DNA of 64,000 bases from Corynebacterium casei LMG S-19264 (GTDB taxonomy: Bacteria; Actinomycetota; Actinomycetes; Mycobacteriales; Mycobacteriaceae). Shown here in pieces: positions 48,166 through 57,868 of this stretch. The translations under genes and the position numbers were made by a program. The number at the start of each line of letters is the position of its first letter. Within the stretch, counting starts at the first letter, position 1. Under the pieces are notes generated by a model, which was given only the letters and a program-made list of their open reading frames with translations, did not search any database and was not told the DNA's origin. Location of the stretch: assembly GCF_000550785.1 (NCBI RefSeq), contig NZ_CP004350.1:1840009-1904008 (forward strand), in the 5' to 3' direction.

Positions 48166-49524
48166 CTGTCTCAACTCAACACCACCGGTACTCAACTAGA
48201 TACCTCCGGAAAAATTCTTCACGGCTGGGATCCAGAGGATCCAGCCAAGTGGGACAAAGAGATCGCCTGGCGCACTTTGATCATCACCACGGCAACAATG
48301 GCCGTTGGTTTCAGCGCCTGGTACTTGGTCTCCGCTATCGCACCACTGCTTAATCAAATCGGATTCGACTTAAGTGACAGCCAGCTTTACGCGCTCACCG
48401 CCATTGCTGGCCTATCCGCTGGATTGTTCCGATTGGTCTTCATGTTCTTACCGCCGATTGTCGGCACCCGCAAACTGGTGGCCTTCTCCGCAATCTTGTT
48501 TCTGCTGCCCATGCTCGGCTGGTTCTCAGTCGTGCAGCGCCCCGATAACACGCCTTATTGGGAGCTGCTCGCCATCTCCTTTGCTTCCGGTTTCGGTGGT
48601 GGCGTCTTCGCAGGATTCATGCCTTCAACTGGGTACTTCTTCCCCAAGCGCCTACAAGGCACGGCACTTGGCCTGCAAGCAGGTATCGGCAACTTCGGCA
48701 TTTCTTTCATTCAGCTAGTTGCCCCATGGCTAATGGGTTTCACCCTCATGGGTGTTGGCCTCGTCGCCCCACAGCGCCTGCCCGATGGCTCCGCAGTCTT
48801 TGTTCATAACCCGGCCATCTTCATGGCGCCATGGACCATCGTGTGCGCGATTATCGCGTGGCTTATTCTCAAAGACGTCCCCGTCAAGGCCAACTTCCGC
48901 CAGCAGATTGATATCTTCTCCAATCCAAATACGTGGATTATGACGCTGGTTTATTTGATGACCTTCGGCACTTTCGCAGGATTTGCGGCGCAGTTCGCGC
49001 TTATCATCAACCAAATATATGGCGCTGGCTCTTCTTTCGCAGACACCGTGGGAGTAGAGAACCTGCCGAAGGGTGCGGCCTATGCCTTCCTTGGCCCACT
49101 CATTGGCGCAGCGGTTCGCGCGGCCTGGGGCCCACTGTGTGACAAGTTCGGTGGCGCAATCTGGACCTTCATCGGTGGTATTGGCATGACCGTCTTCACC
49201 GCCGCGGCGGCACTCTTTCTCAATCCCACCGACCCGGATCAATTCTGGTGGTTCCTCGGCGCCATGCTCGCCATGTTCTTCTTCACGGGTCTCGGCAACG
49301 CTGGGACCTTCAAGCAGATGCCCATGATTTTGCCTAAGACCCAGGCCGGCGGCGTCATCGGCTGGACATCCGCCATCGCAGCTTTCGGCCCCTTCATCGT
49401 CGGTGTCCTGCTTTCTTTCATTCCAATCCAAACCTTCTACTGGGGCTGCGTGGTCTTCTTCGCCATCTGCACCGCACTGGTCTGGATCTTCTATGCCCGC
49501 CCCAAGGCGCCATACCCGGGCTAA
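48166..49524 (+). CDS. narK: nitrate/nitrite transporter NarK, probable CTG start
   Basis: This MFS nitrate/nitrite porter has about 12 spans. The conserved N-terminal region GWDPEDPAKWDKEIAWRTL of NarK proteins is in frame only if translation starts upstream of the TTG at 48277. The first candidate in the open frame is CTG 48166 (then SQLNTTGTQLD), preceded by GAGGA, giving 452 residues. No ATG, GTG or TTG lies between the upstream stop and this CTG. Signature loops such as SGFGGGVFAGFMPST and FFTGLGNAGTFKQMP are typical of NarK. It leads narKGHJI, the first gene after the control region; it imports nitrate and/or exports nitrite. Confidence 0.9.
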   Translation: MSQLNTTGTQLDTSGKILHGWDPEDPAKWDKEIAWRTLIITTATMAVGFSAWYLVSAIAPLLNQIGFDLSDSQLYALTAIAGLSAGLFRLVFMFLPPIVGTRKLVAFSAILFLLPMLGWFSVVQRPDNTPYWELLAISFASGFGGGVFAGFMPSTGYFFPKRLQGTALGLQAGIGNFGISFIQLVAPWLMGFTLMGVGLVAPQRLPDGSAVFVHNPAIFMAPWTIVCAIIAWLILKDVPVKANFRQQIDIFSNPNTWIMTLVYLMTFGTFAGFAAQFALIINQIYGAGSSFADTVGVENLPKGAAYAFLGPLIGAAVRAAWGPLCDKFGGAIWTFIGGIGMTVFTAAAALFLNPTDPDQFWWFLGAMLAMFFFTGLGNAGTFKQMPMILPKTQAGGVIGWTSAIAAFGPFIVGVLLSFIPIQTFYWGCVVFFAICTALVWIFYARPKAPYPG

Positions 49525-49565
49525 ACCTGCACTTGTTCTCATCCCCAAACAAAGGACTATCCCCC

Positions 49566-52500
49566 ATGACAAAGGCAACCACAGGATCTTCTCCTAAAGC
49601 CACCAACTCCTTATTCGAGATGGGCTCCTACCTGCGCAAAGGAACCTCAGGCTCGGGCGGCCAACAGCTATTTCTGCAAGGCGGACGCCAAGCAGATGTC
49701 TTCTACCGCAACCGCTGGGTATTCGATAAAATGGTGCGCTCCACTCACGGCGTCAACTGCACGGGTTCATGCTCGTGGAAGGTGTATGTCAAAGACGGCG
49801 TCATCACCTGGGAATCCCAGGCAGTGGACTACCCCACCAATGGCAATGACATGCCAGAATATGAGCCCCGCGGCTGCCCACGTGGCGCATCATTTTCCTG
49901 GTACACCTATTCCCCAACACGCATCCGCTATCCATATGCCCGCGGCGTGTTGGTGGATATGTACCGCGAAGCCAAAGAACGCCTCGGCGACCCAGTCCTG
50001 GCGTGGCGCGATATTCAGCAAGACCCCGAAAAACGCAATGCTTATATCAGCCAGCGTGGCAAGGGCGGGTTGATTCGTATTAATTACGAAGAGGCAATTG
50101 AAATGGCTGCCGCTGCGCACGTCTACACCATCCGTGAGTACGGCCCGGACCGCATCAATGGCTTCACCGTTATTCCAGCTATGTCCCAGGTGTCCTACGG
50201 TGCCGGCACCCGCTTTTTGGAAATGATCGGCGGCGTCGCGCTGTCTTTCTACGACTGGTACGCGGACCTTCCACCAGCGTCGCCACAGACCTTTGGTGAC
50301 CAAACGGACGTCCCGGAATCAGGTGACTGGTACAACTCTTCCTATCTCATGATGTGGGGCTCCAATATCCCGGTTACCCGTACTCCGGATGCACACTTCA
50401 TGGTCGAGGCCCGCTACCGCGGCACCAAAGTTGCGGTGGTCTCCCCAGACTTTGCGGATAACACCGTACATGCTGATGAATGGGCGCGTATTAACCCTGG
50501 TACTGACGCTGCACTGGCTTTTTCCATGGGCCATGTCATTTTGAAGACTTTCCATGTGGACCGCCAGGAACCGTACTTCCTCAACTACATGCGCAAATTC
50601 ACGGACTCTGCTTTCTTGGTGGCCTTGGAAGAAACCCCTGACCACACCACTGACCACACCACTGAGCAGTCGCCAGCTTATACCCCGGGCAAGTTCCTCA
50701 CCGCATCCCAGTTGGAGGGTGATGAGTACGCGGAGCTGCGCGAGTCCGCAAATGCTACGCACCGCACGTTGATGATGGAAACCAACGGCAAGATTGTGGA
50801 CCCCGGCGGCACGGTCGCAGACCGGTGGGATGAGTCCACCTCCCGCTGGAATCTCTCCCTTGAGGGCGTGGATCCGGTGATGTCCATGGCGGAGACAGAC
50901 AGCTTCGGCACCGCAGAGGTACTATTTCCCCGCTTTGACTTGGATGCGAATCCAGCAGATGTTGGCTCCGGCAAGCCTATCGGCGCGGGCGTCGTGCACC
51001 GCGGTGTGCCTTATCGCGAAATCAACGGCGTCAAGTACACCACCGTCTTTGACCTCATGCTCGCGCACTACGGAGTCAACCGTGAGGAACTCAATCTTCC
51101 AGGTAGCTGGCCGAAGGATTTCCATGATGCCACCGAGGTGGGTACCCCGGCGTGGCAGGAAACCATGACTGGTGTGCCAGCCAACGCAGCCATTCGCATT
51201 GGCCGCGAGTTCGCGCAGAATGCGGCGGATTCCCAGGGGCGTTCCCAGATCATCATGGGCGCGGGCGTCAATCACTACTTCCACGCGGATACTATCTACC
51301 GCACTTTCTTGGCGTTGACCTCGATGTGTGGCACCCAGGGTGTCAACGGCGGTGGCTGGGCACACTACGTGGGCCAGGAAAAATTGCGTCCGATGAACGG
51401 TTGGCAGCAGTGGGCAATGGCCACAGACTGGCAGCGCCCACCGCGCCACATGGTCACCACTGCCTTCTACTACTTCGGTACTGAGCAGTGGCGCTATGAC
51501 AACACGCATGCCTCCCACTTGGGCTCGCCCCTGGCGCAGCGCAATTCCATTGGCTCCAAGATGGTTTCAGACACCATGGCGGAGTCCATGCGCCGTGGTT
51601 GGATGCCGGCGTATCCGCAATTCAACCGCAATTCGCTTTTGCTTGCCGATGAAGCCGCGGCCGCAGGCCTAGACGTCAAGGAATACATTCCGCAGCAGCT
51701 AGAGTCCGGCGAGTTGGGCTTTGCTTATGATGATCCTTCGGCGGAGGAAAACTGGCCACGTATTTTGCTCAACTGGCGCACCAACCTCATGGGCTCTTCG
51801 GCGAAGGGTACGGAGTTCTTCCTGCGGCATCTCTTGGGCGTGGATTCGGATGCCACGGCAGAAGAGTTGTCCGAGGATGAGCGTCCAGAAACCATCACCT
51901 GGCGTGATGAAGCACCGAAGGGCAAGCTCGATTTGATGCTGACCACGGACTTCCGCAATACGTCGACAACGTTGGTTTCAGACATCGTGTTGCCGGCGGC
52001 AACCTGGTATGAGAAGCACGATATGTCATCGACAGACATGCACCCCTACCTGCACTCCTTTAACGCGGCTATCAACCCGCCGTGGGAAGCTCGCACCGAC
52101 TTCGAAGTCTTCCGCGACCTCTCTGCATCCTTGTCTGCGATGTCTGTGCGCTGGTTGGGAACGCAGCGTGACGTGGTCACCCAGCCTAGCCACCATGACA
52201 GCCCGGATGAGTTGGGCATGCCCAATGGCGTGGTGCCTGATGTGGAAAAGATGGGCTACATTCCTGGGGTAACCATGCCGAAGCTTGCCGTAGTTGAACG
52301 TGATTACACCAAGATCTACGAAAAGTGGACGCACTTGGGCCCACTGACAGCCAAGGCTGGAACAGCAGTGCATGGCACCAAGTTTGATGTCAGCAAGCAG
52401 GTCAAAGAACTCGAGCTTATCTGCGGCACCTCGGAAACCTCGATGGGTGAGCTGGTGGATTTGACCAAGGACACCAAGGTTATTGACGCCATCTTGCACC

Positions 52501-53342
52501 TATCTGGTGTTTCTAACGGTGAGGTTGCGGCCAATGGCTTTGACTACCTGTCATCGCGCACCGGCAAGGACTTGTCCCCGCTGGCTGCCTCAGATAAGGA
52601 CGTGCGAATCAACTGGGATGCCATTAAGGAACGCCCAACGCAGGTCATCACCTCTCCTGAGTGGACCGCGGATAAGCGCAATAACCGCCGATACACAGCC
52701 TTTTCCATCAACGTGGAATTTGATAAACCGTGGCACACCCTCACCGGCCGCATGCATTACTACATCGACCATGACTGGTTTATGGACTACGGAGAATCCC
52801 TGCCGGTCTTCCGCCCGCCACTAGACCACCTGCACCTGCATGGTGAATTCAACCCGGGCGAAACCTTTGACAAAAATGGCGAAGTAGAAATTTCTCTGCG
52901 ATATCTGACCACCCACAACAAGTGGTCAATTCACTCGCAATACTTTGACAACCTGCATGTGCTGTCCATCTCCCGTGGTGGCCAGGTCATCTGGATGTCG
53001 AATAAGGACGCCGAAAAGATCGGTGTAGCAGATAACGAATGGGTCGAAGTCTACAACCGAAACGGTGTAGTTAGCGCCCGCGCTATTGTCTCCCACCGCA
53101 TCCCTGAAGGCACGATGATCATGAACCATGCCCAAGAGCGCACGGTGGGCACCCCGCTCAATGAGCACACCGGCCGCCGCGGCGGCACGCACAACTCTTT
53201 GACGCGCATCCTCATCAAGCCCGTCCACATCGCTGGCGGTTATGGCCAGCTGACCTATCACTTCAACTACATCGGACCTACCGGTAATAACCGCGACGAA
53301 GTCACCCGTGTTCGTCGCCGCTCCCAGGAGGTGCAGTACTAA
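49566..53342 (+). CDS. narG: respiratory nitrate reductase alpha subunit
   Basis: This 1258-residue molybdo-bis-MGD subunit reduces nitrate to nitrite on the cytoplasmic side of the membrane. The N-terminal FS0 iron-sulfur site is STHGVNCTGSCSWKVYVKDG (His and three Cys). DQTDVPESGDWYNSSYLMMW lies near the Mo site, and a C-terminal molybdopterin dinucleotide-binding domain follows. ATG 49566 is preceded by AAAGGAC; an upstream frame from 49533 is unlikely. It lies 41 bp after narK and overlaps narH by one base. Confidence 0.97.
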   Translation: MTKATTGSSPKATNSLFEMGSYLRKGTSGSGGQQLFLQGGRQADVFYRNRWVFDKMVRSTHGVNCTGSCSWKVYVKDGVITWESQAVDYPTNGNDMPEYEPRGCPRGASFSWYTYSPTRIRYPYARGVLVDMYREAKERLGDPVLAWRDIQQDPEKRNAYISQRGKGGLIRINYEEAIEMAAAAHVYTIREYGPDRINGFTVIPAMSQVSYGAGTRFLEMIGGVALSFYDWYADLPPASPQTFGDQTDVPESGDWYNSSYLMMWGSNIPVTRTPDAHFMVEARYRGTKVAVVSPDFADNTVHADEWARINPGTDAALAFSMGHVILKTFHVDRQEPYFLNYMRKFTDSAFLVALEETPDHTTDHTTEQSPAYTPGKFLTASQLEGDEYAELRESANATHRTLMMETNGKIVDPGGTVADRWDESTSRWNLSLEGVDPVMSMAETDSFGTAEVLFPRFDLDANPADVGSGKPIGAGVVHRGVPYREINGVKYTTVFDLMLAHYGVNREELNLPGSWPKDFHDATEVGTPAWQETMTGVPANAAIRIGREFAQNAADSQGRSQIIMGAGVNHYFHADTIYRTFLALTSMCGTQGVNGGGWAHYVGQEKLRPMNGWQQWAMATDWQRPPRHMVTTAFYYFGTEQWRYDNTHASHLGSPLAQRNSIGSKMVSDTMAESMRRGWMPAYPQFNRNSLLLADEAAAAGLDVKEYIPQQLESGELGFAYDDPSAEENWPRILLNWRTNLMGSSAKGTEFFLRHLLGVDSDATAEELSEDERPETITWRDEAPKGKLDLMLTTDFRNTSTTLVSDIVLPAATWYEKHDMSSTDMHPYLHSFNAAINPPWEARTDFEVFRDLSASLSAMSVRWLGTQRDVVTQPSHHDSPDELGMPNGVVPDVEKMGYIPGVTMPKLAVVERDYTKIYEKWTHLGPLTAKAGTAVHGTKFDVSKQVKELELICGTSETSMGELVDLTKDTKVIDAILHLSGVSNGEVAANGFDYLSSRTGKDLSPLAASDKDVRINWDAIKERPTQVITSPEWTADKRNNRRYTAFSINVEFDKPWHTLTGRMHYYIDHDWFMDYGESLPVFRPPLDHLHLHGEFNPGETFDKNGEVEISLRYLTTHNKWSIHSQYFDNLHVLSISRGGQVIWMSNKDAEKIGVADNEWVEVYNRNGVVSARAIVSHRIPEGTMIMNHAQERTVGTPLNEHTGRRGGTHNSLTRILIKPVHIAGGYGQLTYHFNYIGPTGNNRDEVTRVRRRSQEVQY

Positions 53343-54946
53343 TGAAGGTAATGGCCCAAATCTCCATGATCATGAATCTGGACAAGTGCATCGGCTGCCA
53401 CACCTGCTCCGTGACCTGTAAGCAGGCATGGACCAACCGCGAAGGCACTGAGTACATCTGGTTCAACAACGTTGAAACCCGCCCCGGCGTGGGCTATCCC
53501 CGCACCTGGGAAGACCAGGAAAAGTGGCAAGGTGGCTGGAAGCTGACCAACAGTGGCAAGCTCAAGCCCAAAGCTGGCGGACGCATTAAGAAGCTGCTCA
53601 CGCTTTTCCACAACCCGAACCTGCCCACCATCCATGACTACTACGAGCCCTGGACTTATCAGTATGAGGACCTCATGGGCGCCAAGGCTGGGCAGAAAAC
53701 CCAGCCAACAGCAAAGCCTGTCTCTCAGATTGATGGCCGTGAGATCAACAAGATCGAATGGTCGTCTAACTGGGATGACAACCTCGGTGGCTCCACCGCC
53801 ACCATGGATAGTGACCCGGTGCTCAACAAGATGAACGTCGCGGTGAAAAAGCAGATTGAAGACTCTTTCATGTTCTATCTGCCGCGTATTTGTGAGCACT
53901 GCATCAACCCAACGTGTGTGTCTTCGTGTCCATCCGGTGCGATGTACAAGCGCGCGGAGGATGGCATTGTGCTGGTGGACCAGGATCAGTGCCGCGGCTG
54001 GCGCATGTGTGTCTCGGGCTGCCCGTACAAGAAGGTCTACTTCAACCACAAGACTGGCAAGGCTGAGAAATGCACGCTGTGCTACCCACGCCTTGAAGTT
54101 GGCCAGCCCACCGTGTGTTCTGAGACATGTGTGGGTCGCCTGCGCTACTTGGGCGTTATCTTCTACGACGCCGACCGCGTGGCTGAGGCTGCATCCACCC
54201 CAGATGAAAAGGATTTGCTAGAAGCACAGAAGTCCATCTTGTTGGACCCCAATGATCCAGAGGTCATTGAAGGCGCAAAGCGTGAAGGCATCCCGCACTC
54301 TTGGATTGACGCTGCGCAACAGTCACCTATCTACGACATGATTTTCAAGTATGAAGTCGCACTCCCGCTGCACCCGGAATACCGCACCTTGCCCATGGTT
54401 TGGTACGTCCCGCCGTTGTCCCCAGTGGTTGATGAAATCACCGCCGCTGGCTACGACGGTGAGGACCATAAGCTGCTGTTTTCCACGCTGTCTAACATGC
54501 GCATCCCGCTGGACTACCTGGCAGGACTGTTCAGTGCCGGCGATACCGTTCCGGTAGAAAAGTCGCTGCGTCGCCTGGTGGCAATGCGTTCTTATATGCG
54601 CGATATCAACCTGGGCAATGAGCCACAGGAGGAAATCGCGGAAGCAGTCGGCATGACCGGCAAGCAGATTCAGGAGATGTACCGTCTGCTCGCTATTGCC
54701 AAGTATGACGACCGCTATGTCATCCCAACCGCCTCGCCGGAAACTCCACGCGGTATTGCTGACCTGGATCCATTTGGTGACACCGACCCAACCCGTGCCA
54801 TGGACAAGGCTTTTGCGGACCTGGGCATGGGTGCTCCGGAAGCATGTTCTAGTCACGGCGGTAGTGAGTCCGGCAAGGTCTCACTGTTGTCCTGGACTGG
54901 TGACCGCCCTGACGGTATGTTCCCGCCGAAGCGCGATGAGGGATAG
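53342..54946 (+). CDS. narH: respiratory nitrate reductase beta subunit
   Basis: The 534-residue electron-transfer subunit carries four Fe-S clusters. The Cys groups are CIGCHTCSVTCK, CEHCINPTCVSSCPSG, CRGWRMCVSGCPYKK (Trp in place of one Cys, giving the [3Fe-4S] cluster) and CTLCYPRLEVGQPTVCSETC. The start ATG 53342 overlaps the narG stop (TAATG). It passes electrons from NarI haem to NarG. Confidence 0.97.
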   Translation: MKVMAQISMIMNLDKCIGCHTCSVTCKQAWTNREGTEYIWFNNVETRPGVGYPRTWEDQEKWQGGWKLTNSGKLKPKAGGRIKKLLTLFHNPNLPTIHDYYEPWTYQYEDLMGAKAGQKTQPTAKPVSQIDGREINKIEWSSNWDDNLGGSTATMDSDPVLNKMNVAVKKQIEDSFMFYLPRICEHCINPTCVSSCPSGAMYKRAEDGIVLVDQDQCRGWRMCVSGCPYKKVYFNHKTGKAEKCTLCYPRLEVGQPTVCSETCVGRLRYLGVIFYDADRVAEAASTPDEKDLLEAQKSILLDPNDPEVIEGAKREGIPHSWIDAAQQSPIYDMIFKYEVALPLHPEYRTLPMVWYVPPLSPVVDEITAAGYDGEDHKLLFSTLSNMRIPLDYLAGLFSAGDTVPVEKSLRRLVAMRSYMRDINLGNEPQEEIAEAVGMTGKQIQEMYRLLAIAKYDDRYVIPTASPETPRGIADLDPFGDTDPTRAMDKAFADLGMGAPEACSSHGGSESGKVSLLSWTGDRPDGMFPPKRDEG

Positions 54947-54964
54947 GGAGAAAAGGACACCATC

Positions 54965-55837
54965 ATGGATATTCGTTCCAAACTCAAACTCTGGCCAGGC
55001 AGTGGCTCTCCTGCATCCGCACCACCAGCTGATCATGACATGCTTGCTAGCTTCGGAACGCCAGCCGGCATGGGCACTTCCGGCGGCGTAAAAGATGTTG
55101 AGCGCACGAGCCGCGCGACTTTAAGCGCGCGCGTGGGCGCTGCAAATCCACGCCGCACTCACACTGGGCTCATCCCGGCGGAGCTCATTTCGCCTGTTGC
55201 AGTAACTGAGCATCAGCGGCGCACCGTTGCCATGGCGGTGTCGCTGTTGCTGCACTACCCTGATGAGCTATTCCATGACCGGCTTGCCGCAGTACACGCC
55301 CAGCTAGATCGCCTCCCGGAAGAAATTGCCGCCGATTTCGCCGCATTCCTCGACTGGGCGCAGGCAGCCAGCCTGCGGGAGCTGGAAGAGCACTACGTGG
55401 AAACCTTTGATCAACGCCGCCGTTGCTCGTTGTTTTTGACCTATTACGCGGTCGGCGATACTCGCCAGCGAGGCATGGCAATCTTGGCTTTCGGCCAGCA
55501 GCTGCGGGACTTAGGCTTTGACTTTGATGAAAATGATGAGCTGCCCGATCACCTCTGCGTGGTACTAGAGGCGCTTGGACTATCTGAAGGTTCCGCGCAT
55601 GAAAAGGCCGTGGAGTTTGTAGCCAGCTACCGCGACGGCCTCGAAGTTCTCCGCGCCGCGCTGCAGCAAACCGGCTCCCCCTATGTCTCACTCATTGTTG
55701 CTGTGTGTAGGTCTTTGCCCAGTGTCGATGCGGAGACCGCTCAAAAGTATGTCGACCTTATCCGTACCGGCCCGCCCGCTGAGGTTGTGGGTATTGCCGA
55801 TCTTCCATTCCCGACCGTCCAACCTGACGATCTTTAA
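54965..55837 (+). CDS. narJ: nitrate reductase molybdenum-cofactor assembly chaperone
   Basis: NarJ inserts cofactor and holds apo-NarGH. The chaperone fold begins around residue 75 (VTEHQRRTVAMAVSLLLHYP) and includes EEHYVETFDQRRRCSLFLTY, the TorD/NarJ core. An N-terminal extension of about 70 residues rich in Ala, Gly, Ser and Pro is present, making it 290 residues against about 230-240 in many homologues. It starts 18 bp after narH and is followed 12 bp later by narI. Confidence 0.92.
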   Translation: MDIRSKLKLWPGSGSPASAPPADHDMLASFGTPAGMGTSGGVKDVERTSRATLSARVGAANPRRTHTGLIPAELISPVAVTEHQRRTVAMAVSLLLHYPDELFHDRLAAVHAQLDRLPEEIAADFAAFLDWAQAASLRELEEHYVETFDQRRRCSLFLTYYAVGDTRQRGMAILAFGQQLRDLGFDFDENDELPDHLCVVLEALGLSEGSAHEKAVEFVASYRDGLEVLRAALQQTGSPYVSLIVAVCRSLPSVDAETAQKYVDLIRTGPPAEVVGIADLPFPTVQPDDL

Positions 55838-55849
55838 AGGATTATCATC

Positions 55850-56665
55850 ATGGAATACTTTGAAAACTTCCTGTGGGGTGCGTTCCCGTGGCTGGCGATT
55901 GTCGCCTTCTTCGTCGGCATCTTTTGGCGCTGGCGCACCGACCAGTTCGGCTGGACCACCCACTCCACCCAAATCTACGAATCCAAACTGCTGCGCGTGT
56001 CATCCCCGCTGTTTCACTGGGGCATGGTCTTCGTCATTGTCGGTCACCTCATGGGCCTGGCCATTCCGAAGTCCTGGACGCAGTCAGTGGGAATTTCCGA
56101 TGAGTTCTACCACCTGATTGCCACCTATCCCGGCGCGCTGGCCGCGATTGCGACGTGCCTGGGTTTGGCGGGGCTTATTTATCGCCGCGTGGTGAACCGC
56201 TCGGTATTTTTGGCAACGTCGCGTTCAGACAAAGTCATGTACGTGCTTTTGGGCGGTGCGATCTTGACCGGCACGATTGCAACGTTGACGCTGCAGCTTT
56301 TCGATATTCAGGGAACGCATGGTTATGACTACCGTGAGAGCATTTCTCCGTGGTTGCGTAACTTGCTGATTTTCAATATCCAGCCGGAGTTGATGTCTGA
56401 GGTGCCGTGGCCGTTCAAGCTGCACGTGCTTGCTGGCTTTACGCTGATTGCGGTGTGGCCGTTTACCCGCCTGGTGCACGCGTTCTCCGCGCCGGTTGGA
56501 TATGTCAACCGTCCATATGTGGTCTACCGCTCGCGCGACAGCCGCACCACCGATATGCGTTCCCACGTTGCTTGGGAGCCAGTGCGTTCACCGCATTCGC
56601 AGCTTGACCGCGATACTGACAACAACAAGCGGGCCGATAAGACCCGCCCGCCGCGTTCTTCCTAG
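55850..56665 (+). CDS. narI: respiratory nitrate reductase gamma subunit (cytochrome b)
   Basis: The 271-residue membrane anchor with five spans takes electrons from menaquinol through two b haems. Spans include FLWGAFPWLAIVAFFVGIFW and HWGMVFVIVGHLMGL, the latter carrying candidate haem His residues; KLHVLAGFTLIAVWPFTRLV has the C-terminal His. It completes narKGHJI. A strong terminator follows at 56691-56730. Confidence 0.95.
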   Translation: MEYFENFLWGAFPWLAIVAFFVGIFWRWRTDQFGWTTHSTQIYESKLLRVSSPLFHWGMVFVIVGHLMGLAIPKSWTQSVGISDEFYHLIATYPGALAAIATCLGLAGLIYRRVVNRSVFLATSRSDKVMYVLLGGAILTGTIATLTLQLFDIQGTHGYDYRESISPWLRNLLIFNIQPELMSEVPWPFKLHVLAGFTLIAVWPFTRLVHAFSAPVGYVNRPYVVYRSRDSRTTDMRSHVAWEPVRSPHSQLDRDTDNNKRADKTRPPRSS

Positions 56666-56690
56666 CCTCACGCTAGGGCTCTGATGCTTC

Positions 56691-56730
56691 AAATGACCCG
56701 CTCTAGCCTTTCTCAGCGCGGGTCATTTTT
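56691..56730 (+). terminator. terminator of the narKGHJI operon
   Basis: AAATGACCCGC (56691-56701) pairs with GCGGGTCATTT (56718-56728), an 11-bp stem followed by TT, in a longer T-run (TTTTT from 56726). Confidence 0.85.
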
Positions 56731-57018
56731 GTGTTTAACGGTGTTGTTTGGGCCCAGTTCATAGACAGAAGTGTTGTCTTCTATTAGTGCTGTTGGAGAA
56801 CTAAACTAGGAACTAAAGTTGGTTGTTTCCCCTGTTGAAGTACCCGCAACGCAGAAGGGTTGGTTATTTAATTCATCTGCCCACGCGGTACTATCAACAC
56901 ATCCACGCCGTGCCCCGGCGCGCGAGCTTTCTCAAGCTCAACCCGCGACGCAATTGCTTCGGCTGCACAACTGCATAGACTCTTATTTTTAAACTTTCAA
57001 GAAAGGACGCTGATTCAG
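56731..57018. promoter_or_regulatory. upstream region of the first three-Cys regulator
   Basis: A 288-bp gap without a gene. TTGCTT and TAGACT separated by 16 bp (around 56951-56979) form a plausible promoter. A 12-bp-period direct repeat GAACTAAA (56798-56805 and 56810-56817) lies further upstream. The bound protein is unknown. Confidence 0.4.
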
Positions 57019-57807
57019 ATGAACAGCGGTGCTGCGAATTCTTCCTCGCAGGTCCCCCGCTCAAGCTCTGATTTATTTCCAGAGTCCTTGGGTCTATCGC
57101 CTAAGCAGCGCAAGGTTTTAGACGCGCTTCATGAGTTTCCACAGGGCGCGAAAATCTCCGAAATCGCCAAGATGCTGGACTCGCACGTCAACACCGTGCG
57201 CAGCCACCTCGACGAACTCATTGCCAAAGACGCCGTCCAGGTCATGCCCGCACCGGCGCAGGGCCGCGGCCGCCCGTCTTTCGTATTCCATGTGCGCGCA
57301 CCGAAGACAGAAACAATCGCTGAAGAATATGTCTCCCTCATTGGTGTGCTCACCAGCATGCTCGTCGAGCAAGAAACTCTCAGTAATGAAGCCTATGCCC
57401 GCGCCATCGATGTTGGCCGCATGTGGGCTCGAACCATGGAGAAGAAAGATCCCGCAGGCGCTGCTCCCGTTGATGTAGTCAGCGATAAAGACGCCTTGGA
57501 GTCTCTCTTTGCCAAGCTGCGCGACCTCGGTTTTGATCCCTCACCTCCAGCAGGCGATCTGGACTCCGAAGAAGGTTCAGACCTAGATCTGCACGCTTGT
57601 CCGTTAACAGTCAATGGCAATCGCCCGCACCCTTTTGTGTGCGCTGTCCACGAAGGTTTCCTCGGCTATCTCACCGACGCCGATGTCGATCCTCGTCTGC
57701 GCTTGGAGCTTCATCCACTTTCTCGCCCGGGAGTGTGTTCCATCAATCTCAGTACCCGTCGCTCACCTGAAGCTTCTCAGCCTGAGGGCACTAAGCCTGC
57801 ACGATGA
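57019..57807 (+). CDS. HTH regulator with three-cysteine C-terminal domain (ArnR-like)
   Basis: The 262-residue protein has an N-terminal winged helix: SPKQRKVLDALHEFP and ISEIAKMLDSHVNTVRSHL with the recognition helix. A helical sensor domain follows, and a C-terminal trio of cysteines: Cys194 (HACPL), Cys208 (HPFVCAVHEGFL) and Cys240 (PGVCSIN). This resembles Fe-S-binding regulators such as SufR or ArnR, the anaerobic nitrate repressor of corynebacteria. It sits between narI and moaA on the same strand. A paralogue lies at 62171-62944. Cluster binding is inferred from the cysteines, not shown. Confidence 0.82.
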   Translation: MNSGAANSSSQVPRSSSDLFPESLGLSPKQRKVLDALHEFPQGAKISEIAKMLDSHVNTVRSHLDELIAKDAVQVMPAPAQGRGRPSFVFHVRAPKTETIAEEYVSLIGVLTSMLVEQETLSNEAYARAIDVGRMWARTMEKKDPAGAAPVDVVSDKDALESLFAKLRDLGFDPSPPAGDLDSEEGSDLDLHACPLTVNGNRPHPFVCAVHEGFLGYLTDADVDPRLRLELHPLSRPGVCSINLSTRRSPEASQPEGTKPAR

Positions 57808-57820
57808 ACCTGCGCAAGAG

Positions 57821-57868
57821 TAGGACAAACTGGGGTTTTCACGGTTAAGCGCCTAGAATAGGACAGAC
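57821..57868 (+). promoter_or_regulatory. moaA promoter with TAGGACAAAC motif
   Basis: TAGAAT (57854-57859) ends nine bases before ATG 57869, so the moaA message may be leaderless. TAGGACAAAC (57821-57830) lies upstream; the same ten bases recur upstream of mobA at 60990-60999. Confidence 0.45.
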
